Of a DNA stretch of 64,000 nucleotides, positions 51,063 through 61,469 are shown in pieces (positions within the stretch are counted from its first letter, which is position 1; every line of letters starts with the position of its first letter). Source of the DNA: Pyxidicoccus xibeiensis. GTDB lineage: Bacteria; Myxococcota; Myxococcia; Myxococcales; Myxococcaceae. The notes under the pieces were generated by a model. That model had not been told where the DNA came from and did not search any database. It saw nothing but the letters and a program-made list of their open reading frames with translations. The translations under genes were made by a program, and so were the position numbers. The stretch is from NCBI RefSeq assembly GCF_024198175.1, contig NZ_JAJVKV010000002.1, positions 248,001-312,000 on the forward strand, read 5' to 3'.

Positions 51063-52337
51063 GTGGCCTTGACCACAGAAGCCTTCGGACTGACCGATGT
51101 CGGCCGCAAGCGGCAGCACAACGAAGACGCGATGCTGGTGGACACGCCACTGGGCCTCTACATCGTGGCCGACGGCATGGGTGGCCACGCGGCCGGCGAG
51201 GTCGCCAGCCAGCGCGCCACGGAGGTCGTCAAGCAGCACATCACGGCCAACCGACATCTCTTGAAGGACCTGGGCAACAACCCCACGGCGGACAGCCGCT
51301 CGGCGGCGGCGGCCCTGGTCGAAGTCGCCGTGCAGCGCGCGTGCGCGGACATCTACCGCACGGCCATGACGGACGCGACGAAGCGCGGCATGGGCACGAC
51401 GTTCGTGTGCCTCGCGGTGGGGGGCAACAAGGGCGTCATCGGCCATGTGGGCGACAGCCGCGTCTACCTGGTGCGTCACGGCCAGTGCCACCGGCTCACC
51501 GAGGACCACACCCTGGTGGCCGCGCAGCTCAAGGCCGGCACGATTACCAAGGAGCAGGCGGCCAACTCCCAGTACCGCAACGTGATTACGCGGGCGGTGG
51601 GCATCCAGGAGTCCGTCCAGGTCGACACGCTCATCGTGGACCTGGTGCCGGGGGACATGTTCATCCTCTGCTCGGACGGCCTGCACGGCTACGTGGAGGA
51701 CGAGGAGATCCTCCCGCTGGTGTCGGGCATGCAGCCGGCGGACCTGCCCAAGCGGTTCATCGACATCGCCAACGAGCGCGGTGGCAAGGACAACATCACC
51801 GCGGTGGTGGTGAAGGTGGCCGGCGAGGGCGCCACGGCCAACGAGGAGACGAGCGAGGCGCAGTCGCGCATGGAGGCGCTGCGCAAGATTCCGCTCTTCC
51901 GCCACCTCACCTACAAGGAGCAGACGGCGGTGCTGTCCATCGCCACCACGCGCACGTACCCGGCGGGCCGGGAAATCGTCGTGGAGGGGCAGCCGGGCGA
52001 GGAGCTCTTCGTCGTCATCCGCGGGCGGGTGGCCATTGAGAAGAACGGGGTGGAGATCGCCGAGCTGCGCGCCGGCGGCCACTTCGGGGAGATGGGGCTC
52101 ATCGACAACGCGCCGCGCTCGGCGACGGTGCGGGCCACCGAGCCCACGCGCACCATGGTGATTTCGCGCCCGGACCTGATGGGGCTGATGAAGCGCGAGT
52201 CCATCCTCGCGGTGAAGATGCTCTGGAGCTTCGTGCAGGTGCTGAGCGACCGGCTGCGCGCCACGAACTCGGAGCTGAGCGAGGCCCGGCAGGAGCTCGC
52301 CGTGGCCCAGGCCATCCAGCCGTTCGCCGAGGAGTGA
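51063..52337 (+). CDS. PP2C-type serine/threonine phosphatase fused to a cNMP-binding domain
   Basis: 424 aa from GTG 51063 (GGAG 8 nt upstream). Residues about 8-240 are PP2C: GRKRQHNEDAMLVDTPLGLY, VADGMGGHAAGEVASQR, VGDSRVYLVR, CSDGL, KDNITAVVV. Residues about 275-395 are a CRP-like cyclic nucleotide-binding domain: IPLFRHLTYKEQTAVLSIAT, EELFVVIRGRVAIEKN, and FGEMGLIDNAPRSATVRA with the Arg that contacts the phosphate. This predicts phosphatase activity controlled by a cyclic nucleotide or docked ligand. Next to an FHA protein. Confidence 0.92.
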   Translation: MALTTEAFGLTDVGRKRQHNEDAMLVDTPLGLYIVADGMGGHAAGEVASQRATEVVKQHITANRHLLKDLGNNPTADSRSAAAALVEVAVQRACADIYRTAMTDATKRGMGTTFVCLAVGGNKGVIGHVGDSRVYLVRHGQCHRLTEDHTLVAAQLKAGTITKEQAANSQYRNVITRAVGIQESVQVDTLIVDLVPGDMFILCSDGLHGYVEDEEILPLVSGMQPADLPKRFIDIANERGGKDNITAVVVKVAGEGATANEETSEAQSRMEALRKIPLFRHLTYKEQTAVLSIATTRTYPAGREIVVEGQPGEELFVVIRGRVAIEKNGVEIAELRAGGHFGEMGLIDNAPRSATVRATEPTRTMVISRPDLMGLMKRESILAVKMLWSFVQVLSDRLRATNSELSEARQELAVAQAIQPFAEE

Positions 52338-52440
52338 CAGGCGCGCCATGAGCCCACGTCTCCCGAAGGCCCCTTCCGCTGTGTCCGCTGGACGTCAGAC
52401 CGCCCGGGTACGCTCTCGGCGCTCTGTTTCTGGAGGACGC

Positions 52441-52737
52441 ATGGCGAGGGCGACTGGCGGGGACGTGGTGGTGCGGCTCATGGGCGAGGTGGCGGAGCTG
52501 AGGCAGGAGCTTCGCGCCACCCAGGATGACGTGCGGGACATCACCACCAGCGTCGAGGCGATGATGGTGAGCATGGAGTCCATGCTGGTGGGCTTGCGCT
52601 CCATGGCGGGGCGCATCCAGCGCATGGAGTCGAACGCCGGTCGCATGACCCGGCTGCTGGGCATCCTGGCGGAGTCGACGAGCGAGCGCTTCGACCGGGT
52701 GGAGAAGCGGCTGGATGCCCTCGAGGGCAAGGGCTAG
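52441..52737 (+). CDS. Small coiled-coil protein
   Basis: 98 aa; ATG 52441 follows GGAGG. Almost entirely heptad-like (LMGEVAELRQELRATQDDVR, MVSMESMLVGLRSMAGRIQR, SERFDRVEKRLDALEGKG), so probably an oligomeric coiled coil. Possibly co-transcribed with the PP2C gene 103 bp upstream. No enzymatic motif. Confidence 0.75.
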   Translation: MARATGGDVVVRLMGEVAELRQELRATQDDVRDITTSVEAMMVSMESMLVGLRSMAGRIQRMESNAGRMTRLLGILAESTSERFDRVEKRLDALEGKG

Positions 52738-52846
52738 CGCGGCACGAAGCGGCCAGTCCGAGGAGCGTCCTTTCGACGACGCGTCCGGAATTTCCATCGG
52801 GAATCGTCCGTTCCGGGGGCCGGCCGCGGGCTAAGGTCCGCGTGGC

Positions 52847-55825
52847 GTGCGCATGCGCATCTGGATTGTCATAGGCGTGACGGCGGCCCTGCTGGTGGCC
52901 GGAGCGGCCTGGCTCTGGTCGGGCTCTGCCTCCTCTTCTCGGACCCAGGGCTCCACGTCCGAGGCGCCGGCCGCCGCCCTGCCCGAGTTCTCCGCGGTGG
53001 ACGTGTCGTCCGGGACCGGCGAAGGGCTCGCTCTCACGGGGCGGGTGCTGGACTCGGCGGGGCGTCCGGTGGCGGGCGCCGAGGTCTTCCTGTCGGCCAG
53101 CGCGGAGCGGACGCTCGCGGACGTGCGCTGTGACGAGTGCGAGCTGGCGCTGCTGTCCTGCTCCGCGCGCGAGACGGCGCTGCACACCCTGGCCTTCTTC
53201 GAGCAGCAGCACGGCTTCCTCACCCCGCGCGCCACGGCGACCACGGACGCGCAGGGGCGCTTCCGCTTCGAGCACCTGGCGGGCGTGTCCTTCTCCGTCT
53301 GGGCGAAGGCGACCGGGCTGGGCGTGGCGCTGCGCGAGCGGGCCGCGCCCGGAGACCCGGTGGAGCTGTACCTGCCCCCGCTGCGCAGCATCGGCGGGCA
53401 GGTGGTGGATGATGCGGGCCAGCCGCTGCGGGGCGCTCGCGTCCACGCGGTGTCGCGCCGCGTGCCGCTGCCCTTCACTGCGGTGTCCGGCGCGGACGGC
53501 GCCTTCTCCCTGGACGGGCTGGGCGAGGGCCCCTTCTACGTGCTGGCCACGGCGCAGGGCTACCTGCCCGCCGTCGAGTCGCAGGTGGAGGCGGGCCCGC
53601 AGCCGGTGCGGCTGAAGCTGACGCCCGCGCGCACGCTGGAGGTGCGCGTCACCCGGAATGGCTCGCCCGCGGCGGCGACGGTGCGGCTGCGCGCGGACCA
53701 CCTGTCGCGCGAGCAGCGCACGGACGGCCAGCCGCTGCGCTTCACGGACCTGTACCCGGACGAGGTGGTGGTGACGGCGGAGGCCCCGGGGCTGGGCGCC
53801 GCCCCGCGCACGCTGACGCTGGACGAGCGCGTCACCCAGGTGACGCTGGAGCTCGAGGCCGCGGGCAGGCTGCTCGTCACGGTGGTGGACGCGGAAGGCG
53901 AGCCGGTGCCCCAGCCGCAGTTGCTGCTGCGCACGCCCCGGGGCGACCTCATCCGCCGCGAGCGCGCGAGCACGGGAGCGCTGGTGGAGCTGGGCCCGCT
54001 GGCCGTGGGCGACTACGTGCTGGAGGGGCAGGCCCAGGGCTTCCGCGACGCGCAGCTCCCCGCGAAGGTGGTGCAGGGCGAGACGACGCTCGAGCTGGAG
54101 ATGGAGCGCGCCACTGTCATCAGCGGCCGGGTGCTGGACGAGTACGGCCGGCCCGCGCCGCGCGTGTCCGTCCTGGTGCAGCCCACCGGTGAGACGGTGC
54201 TGGCGGACGAGGATGGCGCCTTCGCGGCGCAGGTGCCCACGCCGGGCCTGTACGAGCTGCATGCGCACCACTCGGAGTGGGGCGGCGGGCAGCTCAAGGT
54301 GTCGGCGCCGGCCACCGGCGTGGAGCTGGCGCTGGAGCCCCGCGCGGCGCTGGAGGTGACGGTGTCGTCCGCGGGCCGCCGGGTGGAGGGCGCGGACGTG
54401 GTGCTGTGGGTGGAGCAGGACGGCATCTTCCGGAGCGACCGCTCGTCGGGCTCGGATGGCGTGGTGCCCATGCGGGGCATGCCGGCGGGGACGTACTCGA
54501 TGGTGGCCTCGCACCCGGACTACCTGCCTTCGGACCGCAAGCAGGTGACGCTGGAGGACGGGCAGACGCTGAAGCTGGAGGCGGAGCTGAAGCCCGGCGC
54601 GCCGCTGACGGGCGACGTGGTGGACGGGCAGGGTGCCCCGGTGGCGGGCGCCACGCTGGTGGTGGTGCCTCGCGCCGCGGAGCCGGTGCAGAGCGACGCG
54701 CGCGGCCACTTCGAGTTCCGCTCGCTGCGCCCGGAGCGGAGCTACCGCCTGGAGGCGAAGCACACGGGCTATGACCAGGTGGAGCGCGCCGAGGGCAAGG
54801 CGGGCGGCCCGCCGGTGCGCGTGGTGCTCAAGCGCCGCGACGTCTTCCGGGGCCGGGTGATGGGCGATGACGGCTCCCCGGTGCGCCGCTTCCGCGTGGA
54901 CGAGCACGAGGTGAACAACCCGGATGGCCGCTTCGAGCTGCCGCTGCCCACCGCGGGCGAGCGCGTCATCGCCGCGGTGGACGCGCCCGGCTACGAGCCG
55001 ATGATGGTGGACCGGCCCGCTTCGCCCGACCTGGGCGACCTGGTGCTGGAGAAGCTGCCCAGCATCTCCGGGCTGGTGCGCGACGCGAGCGGCGGGCCGG
55101 TGCCCGACGCCGTGGTGACGTGTGACGTGTGCGACGACTCCGTGATGACGGGGCCGGATGGCCGCTTCTCCCTGGCCAGTCCGCCGTACGTGCCGCGCTT
55201 CACGCTCTCGGCGCGCAAGGGCCGGCTGAGCGGAACGCAGCAGGTGGAGCGCGGCTCGAAGGGCCCGGTGGAGCTGACGCTGCGCCAGGCGACGCGGCTG
55301 AGCGGCCGGGTGTACCTGCCGGATGGGAGCCCCGCGCCGGGCTTCGAGGTGGAGGCGGTGAACGCGGACCGCAGCGAGCCGCTCACCATCGTCACTGGAC
55401 CCGACGGCGGCTACAGCGTGGAGGTGTCACCGGGCAACTACCGCTTCGCCCTGGGCGCCAACCGCGAGTTCTCCGGGGAGCCGGCGCTGGTGGTGCAGGT
55501 GGCGGGCACGGACATGCGCCTGGACCTGGGGCCCGCACCGGGCACGTCGGCCCTCACCGTGCGCCTCAAGCCCGAGCGTGGCAGGGCGCTGTGGGTGGTG
55601 TCAGGAGAGCTGGCCAGTGTGGGCAACCCGCCGGCCATGGCGTTGATGCGCTCGCGCTGGGCGCAGCTCGTCTACCAGCCTCGCGGGGAGCACGTGGTGC
55701 TGAGCGGCCTGCCGCCGGGGCGGTACACGCTGGTGTGGAGCCACTTCCACGTGGAGACGCCTGGCGGGCCGGAGGTGCGCATGGTGGACGTGCCCTCGCA
55801 GGCCGAGGTGGCGCTGGGCCGCTGA
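52847..55825 (+). CDS. Large membrane-anchored protein with tandem carboxypeptidase-regulatory-like domains
   Basis: 992 aa. A single N-terminal hydrophobic segment ([20 protein letters not shown]) anchors it. The rest consists of about ten Ig-like CarboxypepD-reg domains with repeated units of [16 protein letters not shown] / [20 protein letters not shown] / [20 protein letters not shown] / [20 protein letters not shown] type. Such domains make long envelope-exposed rods used in adhesion or scaffolding. GTG 52847 has AAGG at 10 nt; ATG 52853 is an alternative. Confidence 0.85.
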   Translation: MRMRIWIVIGVTAALLVAGAAWLWSGSASSSRTQGSTSEAPAAALPEFSAVDVSSGTGEGLALTGRVLDSAGRPVAGAEVFLSASAERTLADVRCDECELALLSCSARETALHTLAFFEQQHGFLTPRATATTDAQGRFRFEHLAGVSFSVWAKATGLGVALRERAAPGDPVELYLPPLRSIGGQVVDDAGQPLRGARVHAVSRRVPLPFTAVSGADGAFSLDGLGEGPFYVLATAQGYLPAVESQVEAGPQPVRLKLTPARTLEVRVTRNGSPAAATVRLRADHLSREQRTDGQPLRFTDLYPDEVVVTAEAPGLGAAPRTLTLDERVTQVTLELEAAGRLLVTVVDAEGEPVPQPQLLLRTPRGDLIRRERASTGALVELGPLAVGDYVLEGQAQGFRDAQLPAKVVQGETTLELEMERATVISGRVLDEYGRPAPRVSVLVQPTGETVLADEDGAFAAQVPTPGLYELHAHHSEWGGGQLKVSAPATGVELALEPRAALEVTVSSAGRRVEGADVVLWVEQDGIFRSDRSSGSDGVVPMRGMPAGTYSMVASHPDYLPSDRKQVTLEDGQTLKLEAELKPGAPLTGDVVDGQGAPVAGATLVVVPRAAEPVQSDARGHFEFRSLRPERSYRLEAKHTGYDQVERAEGKAGGPPVRVVLKRRDVFRGRVMGDDGSPVRRFRVDEHEVNNPDGRFELPLPTAGERVIAAVDAPGYEPMMVDRPASPDLGDLVLEKLPSISGLVRDASGGPVPDAVVTCDVCDDSVMTGPDGRFSLASPPYVPRFTLSARKGRLSGTQQVERGSKGPVELTLRQATRLSGRVYLPDGSPAPGFEVEAVNADRSEPLTIVTGPDGGYSVEVSPGNYRFALGANREFSGEPALVVQVAGTDMRLDLGPAPGTSALTVRLKPERGRALWVVSGELASVGNPPAMALMRSRWAQLVYQPRGEHVVLSGLPPGRYTLVWSHFHVETPGGPEVRMVDVPSQAEVALGR

Positions 55826-55888
55826 GGCGGTGGCGTCCGCCGTGCGGCTCGGGTTGCGAGCCTGCGGGCGGGCGCATTAGGAAGCCCC

Positions 55889-57109
55889 ATGGACGTGACG
55901 GCACTGAAGGGCCGCCGGGTGGTGGTCGGCGTGGGCGGCGGCATCGCGGCGTACAAGGCGTGCGACCTGGTGCGCGAGCTGGGACGGGCCGGGGCGGAGG
56001 TGCGGGTGGCCATGACGGAGGCCGCGCGCCAGTTCGTCACCCCGCTCACCTTCCAGGCGCTCAGCGGGCACCCGGTGCTCACGGACTACTTCGACCCGGC
56101 GCAGGAGGGGAACTTCGGCCACCTGGACCTGGCGCGCTGGGCGGAGGCCTTCGTGGTGGCGCCCGCCACCGCGGACCTGCTGGCGCGGCTGCGCGCGGGC
56201 ATGGCCAACGACGCGGTGACGACGTCGCTGCTCGCCTTCCGAGGGCCGGTGGTGCTGGCCCCGGCGATGAACGTGGCCATGTGGGACAACCCGATGACGC
56301 AGGAGAACGTGGCGGCGCTGGTGGCGCGCCCGCGCTTCTCCCAGGTGGGGCCGGGCGCGGGGCTGCTGGCCTGCGGCGACGTGGGGGAGGGGCGGCTGGC
56401 GGACGTGCCGGCCATCGTCGCGGCGGTGGCGGCGCGCTTCGGCGCCGGGCCGCTGGCCGGCAGGAAGGTGCTGCTGACGGCGGGGCCCACGCGTGAGTTC
56501 CTGGACCCGGTGCGCTTCATCTCCAACCCGTCCACGGGGAAGATGGGGCTCGCGCTCGCGCACGCGGCACGCGGCCTGGGCGCGGAGGTGACGGTGGTGC
56601 TCGGCCCGGTGGGCGCGGTGGAGCGCGGCGGGCTGACGGTGGTGGACGTGGTGGGCGCGGAGGACATGGCGCGCGAGGTGCTGGCGCGCGTGGAGGGCGT
56701 GGACGCGTTCATCGCCACCGCGGCGGTGAGCGACTGGCGGCCGGAGACGCGCGCGCCGCAGAAGGTGAAGAAGGGCGAGTCCGCCACCCCGGAGACGCTG
56801 CGCCTGGTGCGCACGCCGGACGTGCTGGCGGAGGCGTCGCGGAAGGTGGCGGGGCTGGCGAAGCGGCCGGTGCTGGTGGGCTTCGCGGCGGAGACGGAGA
56901 AGGTGCTGGAGCACGCCCGGCAGAAGCTGGAGCGCAAGGGGCTGGACGCCATCGTCGCCAACGACGTGACGGCGCCCGGCGCGGGCTTCGGCACGGACAC
57001 CAACCACGTGACGCTGCTGACCCGCACGGGCCTGCAGCGCGAGCTGAAGGGCTCCAAGCAGGACGTCGCGCGCGCCATCCTCGAGCTGCTGCTCGTGTCG
57101 CCGAAGTAG
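55889..57109 (+). CDS. coaBC: Phosphopantothenoylcysteine decarboxylase/synthetase
   Basis: 406 aa bifunctional CoA enzyme. CoaC half: flavin-binding [20 protein letters not shown], catalytic His78 in [15 protein letters not shown] (N128) and Cys162 in [13 protein letters not shown]. CoaB half from about 187: [44 protein letters not shown] and [11 protein letters not shown]. It condenses 4'-phosphopantothenate with cysteine via a CMP intermediate, then decarboxylates. Full length for the family. Confidence 0.97.
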   Translation: MDVTALKGRRVVVGVGGGIAAYKACDLVRELGRAGAEVRVAMTEAARQFVTPLTFQALSGHPVLTDYFDPAQEGNFGHLDLARWAEAFVVAPATADLLARLRAGMANDAVTTSLLAFRGPVVLAPAMNVAMWDNPMTQENVAALVARPRFSQVGPGAGLLACGDVGEGRLADVPAIVAAVAARFGAGPLAGRKVLLTAGPTREFLDPVRFISNPSTGKMGLALAHAARGLGAEVTVVLGPVGAVERGGLTVVDVVGAEDMAREVLARVEGVDAFIATAAVSDWRPETRAPQKVKKGESATPETLRLVRTPDVLAEASRKVAGLAKRPVLVGFAAETEKVLEHARQKLERKGLDAIVANDVTAPGAGFGTDTNHVTLLTRTGLQRELKGSKQDVARAILELLLVSPK

Positions 57110-57292
57110 GGCGCGCGGCGTCACTTGCTGTCCGGGGTGCTCCTCCACCCCCATGTCAAGGGTGAAGACCTCCCTCAGAGGAGGAAACGACTCCGGGAGT
57201 GGCAGCGGGCTCGCCCCCGAGGTAGGCGTACTGTCGGGGCCACCGTCCGCTTCCTTGCGCCGGAGCCCTTCCTCCGCTACCGATCCAGGACC

Positions 57293-58342
57293 GTGACCGA
57301 CGACTTGCACGATTCCTCGCAGGAACTGAGCGCCGTGCTGGACGACGTCCGCCGCCATCTGCTCTGGCAGGAGGAAGCTGCCGGCCGGCTGCTCCTGGTC
57401 GACGCGAAGGGGGCGCAGGAGCTCCAGCGCTCCGCGCCCTCGCTGCGGTCGTTCCTTCCCCGAAGCAATGGCGCACCGGAGGCCGCTGCTCCGCCGGCAC
57501 GTCCCGCCGTGGCCGCTCCCAGGGCCGTGGCCCCGGAGGCCCCGCCTGCCCGGACGCCCGTCGCTCCTCCGCCGGCCCGCCCCGGGCCCAATGGACCTGG
57601 GACGTCCAATGGCTCGGTGAGCGCTCCCGAGGTGGCACGTCCCACGGTGCCGCCGCTGGCGGCCCGGAGCCCCGCCGCGCAGCCGGCTCCCACGGGAGGA
57701 GCGGGGCTGCTCCTCGACGTGCCAGCGCAGGCGCCGGGCTCCTCGGGCCCGCTGCCGGGCATGGTGGACGGGCAGCGCCCCCGGCTGGACGAAATCCGCC
57801 GCGAGCTGGGCGACTGCAAGCGCTGCAAGCTGTGCACGAGCCGCAAGAACATCGTGTTCGGCTCGGGCAACCCCCGGGCGGAGCTGGTCTTCGTAGGCGA
57901 GGGCCCGGGCGAGACGGAGGACCTGCAGGGCGTCCCCTTCGTCGGCGCGGCGGGTGAGCTGCTGACGAAGATGATCGAGGCGATGGGCTTCCGTCGCGAC
58001 GACGTCTACATCTGCAACGTGGTGAAGTGCCGGCCGCCGGGCAACCGCAACCCGGAGCCGGACGAGATTGCCGCGTGTGAGCCGTTCCTGCGCGCGCAGC
58101 TGGCGGCCATCCAGCCGAAGGTGGTGGTGGCGCTGGGCAAGTTCGCGGCGCAGACGCTGCTGCGCGACAGCACGCCCATCACCCGCATGCGCGGGAACTG
58201 GCGCACGTACGAGGGCATCCAGCTGATGCCCACCTTCCACCCCGCGTACCTGCTGCGCAGTCCGGCGGAGAAGCGCAAGGCGTGGGAGGACCTGCAGGCG
58301 GTGATGAAGGTTCTCGGCAAGCAACCGGGCTCGCGCGCCTAG
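57293..58342 (+). CDS. Iron-sulfur uracil-DNA glycosylase with long N-terminal linker
   Basis: 349 aa from a GTG at 57293 (start uncertain; AGGA only 2-3 nt upstream). Residues 55-160 are a Pro/Ala-rich linker, longer than in typical family members of about 200 residues. The catalytic domain starts about 165 with the first three iron-sulfur cysteine positions in CKRCKLC (C175, C178, C181), motif A GEGPGETED (202-210), QGVPFVGAAGELLTKM, NVVKCRPPGNRNPEPDE and the second motif PTFHPAYLLR. This is the family 4-like UDG group; it removes uracil from DNA. Confidence 0.9.
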   Translation: MTDDLHDSSQELSAVLDDVRRHLLWQEEAAGRLLLVDAKGAQELQRSAPSLRSFLPRSNGAPEAAAPPARPAVAAPRAVAPEAPPARTPVAPPPARPGPNGPGTSNGSVSAPEVARPTVPPLAARSPAAQPAPTGGAGLLLDVPAQAPGSSGPLPGMVDGQRPRLDEIRRELGDCKRCKLCTSRKNIVFGSGNPRAELVFVGEGPGETEDLQGVPFVGAAGELLTKMIEAMGFRRDDVYICNVVKCRPPGNRNPEPDEIAACEPFLRAQLAAIQPKVVVALGKFAAQTLLRDSTPITRMRGNWRTYEGIQLMPTFHPAYLLRSPAEKRKAWEDLQAVMKVLGKQPGSRA

Positions 58343-58369
58343 CGGCGGCCCCTCGGAGGGGGAGTCACG

Positions 58370-59377
58370 ATGAAGGGATTGCTGGAGTCGCGCGAGCTGC
58401 ACTCGCCCGCGCTGGAGGCCAACCCATTGGGCGACCCGGCCCGGCGCCGCCTCACCGTGTACCTGCCTCCGGGCTATGGCGAGGGGGACCGGCGCTACCC
58501 TGTCGTCTACTTCCTGCACGCCTTCGGCAGCAGCGGCGGCACCTGGACGAACGCCGCGGGCTTCGGGCCCACCGTTCCCGAGCGGCTGGACGCGCTCATC
58601 GAGTCCGGGGCGATTCCGCCGGTCATCGGCGTGTTCCCAGACGCGTGGACGTCGCTGGGCGGCAGCCAGTGGATCAACAGCGACGCCATCGGCCGCTACC
58701 GAGACTACCTGGCCAAGGACGTGCTGGGCTTCGTGGACCGCACGTACCGCACGCTGCCCAAGCCGGCCTCGCGCGCGGTGGTGGGCCACAGCTCCGGTGG
58801 CTATGGCGCGCTGGTGATGGGGCGCTACCACCCGGAGCTCTTCTCGCACCTGGGCGCGCACGCGGCGGACTCGTATTTCGAGTACTGCTACCTCCCGGAC
58901 CTGCCCAAGGCGGCGACGTCGCTGCTCAAGTCGGGCGGGGTGGACGCCTGGCACGGCGAGTTCCGCAAGCGCGTGCGCGAGACGAAGATGCGCGGCGACG
59001 ACTTCCCGGTGGTGAACACGCTGGCGATGGCGGCCGCATACTCGCCGAAGAAGGGCGAGCCGCTGAACCTGGAACTGCCCTTCGACGCGCAGACGGGCCG
59101 CATGAAGCTGGACGTGTGGAACCGGTGGCTGGTGCACGACCCGGTGCGCTTCGTGCCCAAGTTCCTGGACTCGTTCCGCAAGCTCAAGACGGTGTTCCTC
59201 GACTGCGGCACGCGCGACGAGTTCAACATCCGCTGGGGCACGCGCATGCTGGCTGAGGACCTCAAGGGCGCCGGCGTGGAGCTGGTGCACGAGGAGTTCG
59301 AGGACGGCCACTCCGGCGTCTCGTACCGCTTCGAGCGCTCGCTCGCGGTGCTGGTGCCGAAGCTGTCGCGGGAGTAG
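58370..59377 (+). CDS. Esterase D/antigen-85-like alpha/beta hydrolase
   Basis: 335 aa; GGGGG before ATG 58370. Putative esterase family: VYLPPGYGEGDRRYPVVYFL (about 30-49), nucleophile in GHSSGG (Ser141), and acid/His regions DCGTRDEFNI and EFEDGHSGVSYRFE. The family includes esterase D, enterochelin esterase and mycolyltransferases. There is no signal peptide, so it is likely cytosolic. Confidence 0.88.
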   Translation: MKGLLESRELHSPALEANPLGDPARRRLTVYLPPGYGEGDRRYPVVYFLHAFGSSGGTWTNAAGFGPTVPERLDALIESGAIPPVIGVFPDAWTSLGGSQWINSDAIGRYRDYLAKDVLGFVDRTYRTLPKPASRAVVGHSSGGYGALVMGRYHPELFSHLGAHAADSYFEYCYLPDLPKAATSLLKSGGVDAWHGEFRKRVRETKMRGDDFPVVNTLAMAAAYSPKKGEPLNLELPFDAQTGRMKLDVWNRWLVHDPVRFVPKFLDSFRKLKTVFLDCGTRDEFNIRWGTRMLAEDLKGAGVELVHEEFEDGHSGVSYRFERSLAVLVPKLSRE

Positions 59378-59407
59378 CGCCCTCGCGTGGGGGCTGGCCG
59401 GAGACGG

Positions 59408-60142
59408 TCAGCACCCGTGCCGGGGGAAGTGGGTGGGCCACAGGAGCAACAGGCCCCGCGCGTCCACCACGCGGACCCAGCCGAGGGGCACGTAGCCGCC
59501 CTGGCCGGGCGTGTAGGACAGCACCTCCGCGTAGTCCCCGACGCGCTGCCCGAGGATGGTGTCGACGGGCAGCTCGGTGGGCAGCTCCTTCGCCTCGTCG
59601 CGAGGCTCGGCGCGCACGACCAGCGGCTGGTCCCCGAGGCGGAGCGTGAGGAAGTCGATGCGCTTGTCCTCGAAGGCCTCCAGCGTGCGCACGCTCTCGA
59701 TGGTGACCCAGGGCGCGTCGGGGCCGCGCTCGCTCCCCTCGCGCAGCCAGACCTTCCGGCCGTCCCGGACTTGGACGTCGAGGAGGACGTGGGCGTACCG
59801 GGCGTCGCCGCCGACCTCCAACACCCGGACCTCCGCGTAGGCGGGGAAGCAGTCCTCCTTCCACCCATCGTCGTCGTCCCAGCGACTCACCGGGCCCGTC
59901 TGCGCCCGGGGGATGACGCCCGTGCGTCGCAGGTCGCCGCCCTCCCGCGAGTACACGGCGAGCTCGCTCGCGAGCTCCTCGGGGTAGGTGACACAGACGA
60001 CGTGGGTGACGTCGCGGAGGACCGCGTCGGGGAGGTCCGCGCGCTGCGGCATGACCTCCATGCTGGAGGCGGCGAGGGGCAGGGCGAGCACCGTCAGGGC
60101 GAGGGCGCTGGAGAGGACTCGGGAGACGCGGGCAGGGGTCAT
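59408..60142 (-). CDS. Exported protein of unknown function
   Basis: 244 aa from ATG 60142. A signal (VLSSALALTVLALPLAASS) leads to a beta-rich mature protein (VTHVVCVTYPEELASELAVY, YAEVRVLEVGGDARYAHVLL, YAEVLSYTPGQGGYVPLGWV) that ends in Cys. The last 60 residues look like an SH3-like fold (QGGYVPLGWVRVVDARGLLL). Unassigned. Confidence 0.7.
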   Translation of the reverse strand: MTPARVSRVLSSALALTVLALPLAASSMEVMPQRADLPDAVLRDVTHVVCVTYPEELASELAVYSREGGDLRRTGVIPRAQTGPVSRWDDDDGWKEDCFPAYAEVRVLEVGGDARYAHVLLDVQVRDGRKVWLREGSERGPDAPWVTIESVRTLEAFEDKRIDFLTLRLGDQPLVVRAEPRDEAKELPTELPVDTILGQRVGDYAEVLSYTPGQGGYVPLGWVRVVDARGLLLLWPTHFPRHGC

Positions 60143-60391
60143 GCCGGAGCTGGATTGCAGCCCCCGGGCCAGCCGCCTCCTCCCGTGAATCCCGAGGAAG
60201 CTCGCGGCCTTGGCGGAGGCTGGGGGGCGTCCTGTGGCTGGCGGGCCGCGCGGTGTGGCCGGGCGGCCGATGTTGGACGGAAGACAGGGGGCCTGGTGAC
60301 GTGGGGCTGGCCTTTCCCCGGGGGGAGCGGATAGACGCAGCAGCGTGCGCGCCTGTGGCCTGGCGCTTGGAACTTCAGGGGAGACGGGAAC

Positions 60392-61423
60392 ATGGGCATC
60401 GACCTCTACGGGCTGTCCCGCGTCGTCGGAGAGAAGGGCGTGCTGCCGCAGCGCGCGCGGAAGCTGGACGCCTCGCTGCCGTGCCGCGAGGCCGAGCTGC
60501 TCATCGACGTGGAGAGCCTCAACATCGACGCGGCGTCCTTCAAGCAGATCAAGGGCGAGGTGGGCGGAGACCCGGCGCGCATCGGCGCGCGCATCCAGGA
60601 AATCGTCGGCGAGCGGGGGAAGATGCAGAACCCCGTGACGGGCTCGGGCGGCATGCTGATTGGCCGGGTGAAGGAAATCGGGCCCCAGCACCCCGCGGGC
60701 GAGCTGCTCAAGGTGGGGGACCGCATCGCCACGCTGGTGAGCCTCACGCTGACGCCGCTGGTGATTGAAGAGGTGAAGGCGGTGCACGCGGACATCGACC
60801 GGGTGGACATCCGGGGCCATGCGCTGCTGTTCGCCAGCGGCATCTACGCGAAGCTGCCGGCGGACATGCCGGACACGCTCGCGCTGGCGGCGCTGGACGT
60901 GTGCGGCGCTCCCGCGCTGGTGGCGCGCCACGTGCGGCCGGGCATGACGGTGGCGGTGCTGGGCGCGGGCAAGAGCGGCGCGCTGTGCCTGGCGCAGGCG
61001 CGGCGCAACCTGGAGAGCCGGGGCAAGCTCATCGCGCTGGACGTGTCGCAGGGCGCGTTGGATCTGCTCTCGGCCATCGGCCTGGCGGACGTGGCGCTGA
61101 AGGTGGATGCCACGCAGGGCGTGGACGTGATGGAGGCGGTGAGCCGGGCGACGGACGGCCAGCTCTGCGACCTGGTGGTCAACTGCGCCAGCGTGGGCAA
61201 CACGGAGATGGCCACCATCCTGTCCGTGAAGGACGGCGGCACGGCCATCTTCTTCTCCATGGCCACCAGCTTCACCACCGCCGCGCTGGGCGCCGAGGGC
61301 GTGGGCAAGGACGTCACCATGGTGGTGGGCAACGGCTACGTGCCCGGCCATGCCGCGCTGACGCTGGACCTGCTGCGCACCGAGCCGGAGCTGCTCCAGC
61401 TCTTCGCCACGCGCTACGTCTGA
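60392..61423 (+). CDS. kdd: L-erythro-3,5-diaminohexanoate dehydrogenase
   Basis: 343 aa. Start DLYGLSRVVGEKGVLPQRAR and LNIDAASFKQIKGEVGGDPA match the lysine-fermentation enzyme family; an NAD(P) Rossmann segment is VAVLGAGKSGALCLAQARRN (about 190), followed by VNCASVGNTEMATILSVKDG and FFSMATSFTTAALGAEG. Kdd oxidatively deaminates L-erythro-3,5-diaminohexanoate in the lysine pathway. No aminomutase or other pathway gene is in the window. GGGGAG upstream of ATG 60392. Confidence 0.9.
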   Translation: MGIDLYGLSRVVGEKGVLPQRARKLDASLPCREAELLIDVESLNIDAASFKQIKGEVGGDPARIGARIQEIVGERGKMQNPVTGSGGMLIGRVKEIGPQHPAGELLKVGDRIATLVSLTLTPLVIEEVKAVHADIDRVDIRGHALLFASGIYAKLPADMPDTLALAALDVCGAPALVARHVRPGMTVAVLGAGKSGALCLAQARRNLESRGKLIALDVSQGALDLLSAIGLADVALKVDATQGVDVMEAVSRATDGQLCDLVVNCASVGNTEMATILSVKDGGTAIFFSMATSFTTAALGAEGVGKDVTMVVGNGYVPGHAALTLDLLRTEPELLQLFATRYV

Positions 61424-61437
61424 CGGAAGCGAGGTCT

Positions 61438-61463
61438 GGAGGCTCGCCAGCGCGCGAGCCTCC
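61438..61463. terminator. Hairpin between kdd and the ankyrin gene
   Basis: GGAGGCTCGC and GCGAGCCTCC form a perfect 10-bp stem with a 6-nt loop between the convergent genes ending at 61423 and 61470. Without U-tract, but placed as a bidirectional terminator. Confidence 0.55.
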
Positions 61464-61469
61464 GCCCGC

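Noticed and set aside
52541-59311. Very long reverse-strand open frames opposite the domain-repeat protein, coaBC and esterase
   Set aside because: Arg/His/Gly-rich low-complexity translations typical of shadows of high-GC genes; the forward genes have clear motifs.
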